64,000 nucleotides of DNA from Epilithonimonas caeni DSM 17710 (GTDB lineage Bacteria > Bacteroidota > Bacteroidia > Flavobacteriales > Weeksellaceae): the NCBI RefSeq assembly GCF_000426465.1, contig NZ_AUFK01000018.1:62001-126000 (forward strand), written 5' to 3'. Below, piece after piece: positions 61,863 to 64,000 of this stretch (the first letter of the stretch is position 1; each line of letters opens with the position of its first letter). The notes beneath the pieces were generated by a model. The model searched no databases. It was not told where the DNA came from and saw nothing but the letters and a program-made list of their open reading frames with translations. The translations under genes and the position numbers were made by a program.

Positions 61863-61893
61863 GCCAAAATGAGTTTGGTTGTAGCCAAAATGA
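61863..61893. promoter_or_regulatory. Direct repeat GCCAAAATGA, candidate AraC-type operator
   Basis: GCCAAAATGA occurs at 61863-61872 and 61884-61893, a 21-bp period (two helical turns), as expected for the half-sites of an AraC-family activator. It is 60 nt upstream of the SDR start. Confidence 0.5.
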
Positions 61894-62011
61894 CGGAAAA
61901 TATTTTCACTTAAATTTTAATCTGAACTTTTCAACAAACAAAATTTGAACTTTACAACAAAGTAATACGAAATTTTATTGTGGAATTTTGCATTAAATAA
62001 ATTTAGACAAA

Positions 62012-62968
62012 ATGAAAAATAAAACAATATTAGTAACCGGAGCCACGGGATTCGTAGGTGTTCACACCATTCTTCAATTATTACAAAAAGACTATCTGGT
62101 AAAAACAACACTTCGTTCTTTATCAAAAAAAGATACCGTGATCAACGCTTTGAAAGAAGGTGGAATTTCCAATTTTGAAAATTTAGATTTTTTTGAAGCC
62201 AGTCTTACTGAGGACAAAGGATGGGATGAAGCAGTAAAGGATTGCGATTACGTTCTGCACATTGCATCGCCATTTCCCGTACAAGAACCAAAAGATGAAA
62301 ACGAATTGATAATTCCGGCCCGGGATGGTGCTTTGCGTGTTTTGAAGGCAGCCAAAAGAGCCGGTGTAAAACGTGTTGTGCTGACTTCTTCTTTTGCTGC
62401 AGTTGGCTACAGCATTAATATCGATGGTCATATTTTCACAGAAAAAGACTGGACGGACACCAATATTCCACTTCCTGCCTACATCAAATCGAAAACCGTT
62501 GCAGAAAGAGCTGCTTGGGATTTTATAGAAAATGAAGGGAAAGGTTTGGAAATTTCTGTTATCTGTCCGGTCGGAATTTTTGGTCCTGTTTTAGGTGAAA
62601 TCACTTCAGCCTCGTTAGATATTGCCATTATTGGAATTCTAAACGGGACCACCAATCAAAGCGGTAATTTTACAATGGGCGTTGTAGATGTGCGTGATGT
62701 TGCAGACCTTCACATCAAGGCGATGGAAAGTCCGGAAGCTGCAGGAGAAAGATTTTTGGCAAATTCAGACGGTGTAATGAGCTTCTATGATGTTGCAGAA
62801 TTAATCAAAAAAGAAAGACCCGAAAAGTCTGCAAACATTGCAAAAATGGATAAAACAGCACCTGAATTTTATAAAGAAATGTCTAATGAAAAGGCAAAAA
62901 CCATCTTGGGCTGGATACCAAGAAGTCGTGAAGAAGCGATATTATCTAGTGTTGACAGCTTAAAATGA
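62012..62968 (+). CDS. NAD(P)-dependent epimerase/aldehyde reductase (extended SDR)
   Basis: A 318-residue extended SDR of the dihydroflavonol-4-reductase/aldehyde-reductase type: VTGATGFVGVHTILQLLQK, LHIASPFPVQEPKDENE, VVLTSSFAAVGY (active-site Ser) and PAYIKSKTVAER (Tyr/Lys as YxxSK). It is divergent from the SDR-AraC-NTF2 operon and may be controlled with it. Substrate unknown. Confidence 0.88.
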   Translation: MKNKTILVTGATGFVGVHTILQLLQKDYLVKTTLRSLSKKDTVINALKEGGISNFENLDFFEASLTEDKGWDEAVKDCDYVLHIASPFPVQEPKDENELIIPARDGALRVLKAAKRAGVKRVVLTSSFAAVGYSINIDGHIFTEKDWTDTNIPLPAYIKSKTVAERAAWDFIENEGKGLEISVICPVGIFGPVLGEITSASLDIAIIGILNGTTNQSGNFTMGVVDVRDVADLHIKAMESPEAAGERFLANSDGVMSFYDVAELIKKERPEKSANIAKMDKTAPEFYKEMSNEKAKTILGWIPRSREEAILSSVDSLK

Positions 62969-62974
62969 TCTCTT

Positions 62975-63209
62975 GCCACGAATACATAAATTAAATAAGC
63001 CAAGAGTATCATTCATGCATTTGTGGCATTAACAAATTAGTCACGTTGTATATATCTTCCAATTAAAATTTGTGGGTGGATATAAATTTTGTAAATTAAT
63101 TTCACAAAAAACACAACTGATATCAACAATTATTTAAAAGATGGGAGCTATGCAACAAACCCACATAATGATATTTTATAATAGAATAAATAATTCGTGT
63201 ATTTGTGGC
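62975..63209. repeat. MITE-like intergenic element with terminal inverted repeats
   Basis: GCCACGAATACATAAATT (62975-62992) and AATTCGTGTATTTGTGGC (63192-63209) are imperfect (15/18) inverted repeats at the ends of a 235-nt AT-rich stretch. Another GCATTTGTGGC copy and nested TTTGTGGGT/ACCCACA lie inside. No gene. The right end lies 23 nt before the AraC start. Confidence 0.6.
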
Positions 63210-63232
63210 GCAAAAAAAACAGAATCATCCAA

Positions 63233-64000
63233 ATGAAATTTAACAACATCCAGTCATGTCATTTAGGTCCGGAAATATCTCCCGAACAATTTATTCCGGA
63301 GCATTTTTTTATTGTTTTGACGAAGGGTTCCATGGTAGCTTTTGACGGAAATAAAACCTATCAGCTATACGAAGGAGAGTATTACATTGTCCGAAAAAAC
63401 CATCTGATAAGATATACAAAGCATAAAATCAACGGCGCTTTCGAGAAAATAATCATCACTTTTGACGAAGTATTTCTGAAAAGATTTCTACAAAAAAATC
63501 ATTATTCTACAAAGCCATTTTCAAATGATAATTCGTTTTTGGAGGTCGAAGAAAATCTGCTGATTCAGAATTTCATACAATCTTTAGCACCATATTATGC
63601 CGATGGTGAAAAAATTGATGAAGAATTTTCTGATATCAAGAGGGAAGAACTATTATTGATCTTGTTAAAGAATGATCCTGACCTGGCGAATGTATTCTTC
63701 AACTTCGGAGCACCTGAAAAAATTGATCTGGAAGAATTTATGCTGCGCAACTTTCGATTCAATATTCATCTTGAAAGATTTGCTTATTTAACGGGAAGAA
63801 GTCTGTCGTCTTTTAAACGTGATTTTCAGAAAATATTCGGAATGAACCCCGGAAGATGGCTGATACAGAAGCGATTGGAAGAAGCCCATTTTTTGCTTCA
63901 GAATGAGAAACGAAAACCCAATGATATTTATTTGGATCTAGGATTTGAAGATCTATCACATTTCTCTTTTGCCTTCAAAAAAGAATTTGGAATATCGCCG
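63233..64000 (+). CDS. AraC-family transcriptional regulator, 3' end cut by window
   Basis: Opens at ATG 63233 and reads without a stop to the window edge (256 codons). The N-terminal part is a cupin-like sensor (HFFIVLTKGSMVAFDGNKTY); the C-terminal part is an AraC DNA-binding domain (FNIHLERFAYLTGRSLSSFK; DFQKIFGMNPGRWLIQKRL; YLDLGFEDLSHFSFAFKKEF). It ends at FGISP, so only the last few residues are missing. Ligand unknown. It resembles the ExsA-like exoenzyme/YeaM AraC group in layout. Confidence 0.88.
   Translation, partial: MKFNNIQSCHLGPEISPEQFIPEHFFIVLTKGSMVAFDGNKTYQLYEGEYYIVRKNHLIRYTKHKINGAFEKIIITFDEVFLKRFLQKNHYSTKPFSNDNSFLEVEENLLIQNFIQSLAPYYADGEKIDEEFSDIKREELLLILLKNDPDLANVFFNFGAPEKIDLEEFMLRNFRFNIHLERFAYLTGRSLSSFKRDFQKIFGMNPGRWLIQKRLEEAHFLLQNEKRKPNDIYLDLGFEDLSHFSFAFKKEFGISP

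Noticed and set aside
1-64000. Insertion sequence or prophage
   Set aside because: No transposase, integrase or phage structural gene was recognised. Gene order and base use look uniform apart from short intergenic repeats.

Overview
The window looks like a chromosomal segment from a flavobacterium of the Chryseobacterium/Weeksellaceae type. The evidence is low G+C, Bacteroidetes-type -33/-7 promoters (TTG, then TAnnTTTG-like), a SusC/SusD pair, at least six secreted proteins with type IX secretion (T9SS) C-terminal tails, and a DnaJ with only two of the usual four zinc-binding repeats. The organism is inferred from protein and promoter character only.

Positions 1-14,800 hold mostly housekeeping and stress genes: a truncated TPR/AraC-type regulator, hisS, a small lipoprotein with an AlkB-like dioxygenase, an MFS exporter, yidD-lgt (Lgt with an unusual N-terminal extension), a threonine-aldolase-like enzyme with an AraC regulator, a DtxR/MntR-type repressor, grpE-dnaJ, an S41 peptidase overlapping an endonuclease V gene, and a GIN-domain protein.

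Positions 14,774-51,280 form one large pectin utilisation locus. On the minus strand lie a LacI-type regulator, two PL1 pectate lyases, three CE8 pectinesterases, an alpha/beta esterase, a GH28 polygalacturonase, a CE12 acetylesterase, GH43, GH105, SusD, SusC and two small secreted paralogues of unknown function. Divergently on the plus strand lie kduI, kduD, uxaC, kdgF, kdgK, a YhcH-family gene, eda, exuT, uxaB and uxaA. Together these cover outer de-esterification and depolymerisation, SusCD uptake, and conversion of both saturated galacturonate (UxaC-UxaB-UxaA) and unsaturated uronate (KdgF-KduI-KduD) to KDG, then pyruvate and glyceraldehyde-3-phosphate via KdgK and Eda. Six copies of the palindrome TGCAATCGATTGCA (or close variants) sit only in front of susC, kduI and the two small paralogues. 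In three of these promoters the operator lies a fixed 26-28 nt downstream of the -7 box.

Positions 51,504-59,580 hold lplA and, convergent with it, a four-gene operon behind a clear cobalamin riboswitch: a BtuB-like receptor, a BtuG-like beta-propeller lipoprotein, an uncharacterised lipoprotein and a large T9SS-sorted propeller protein. Positions 59,726-64,000 hold an SDR-AraC-NTF2 operon, a divergent NAD-dependent epimerase/reductase and a truncated AraC regulator.

Intergenic regions are rich in short dispersed palindromes and in a recurrent leader-type repeat (TTTGYG-N3-YTTGYG followed by A-rich sequence). The leader repeat lies just upstream of start codons in the sense orientation. No tRNA, rRNA, CRISPR array or insertion sequence was recognised.
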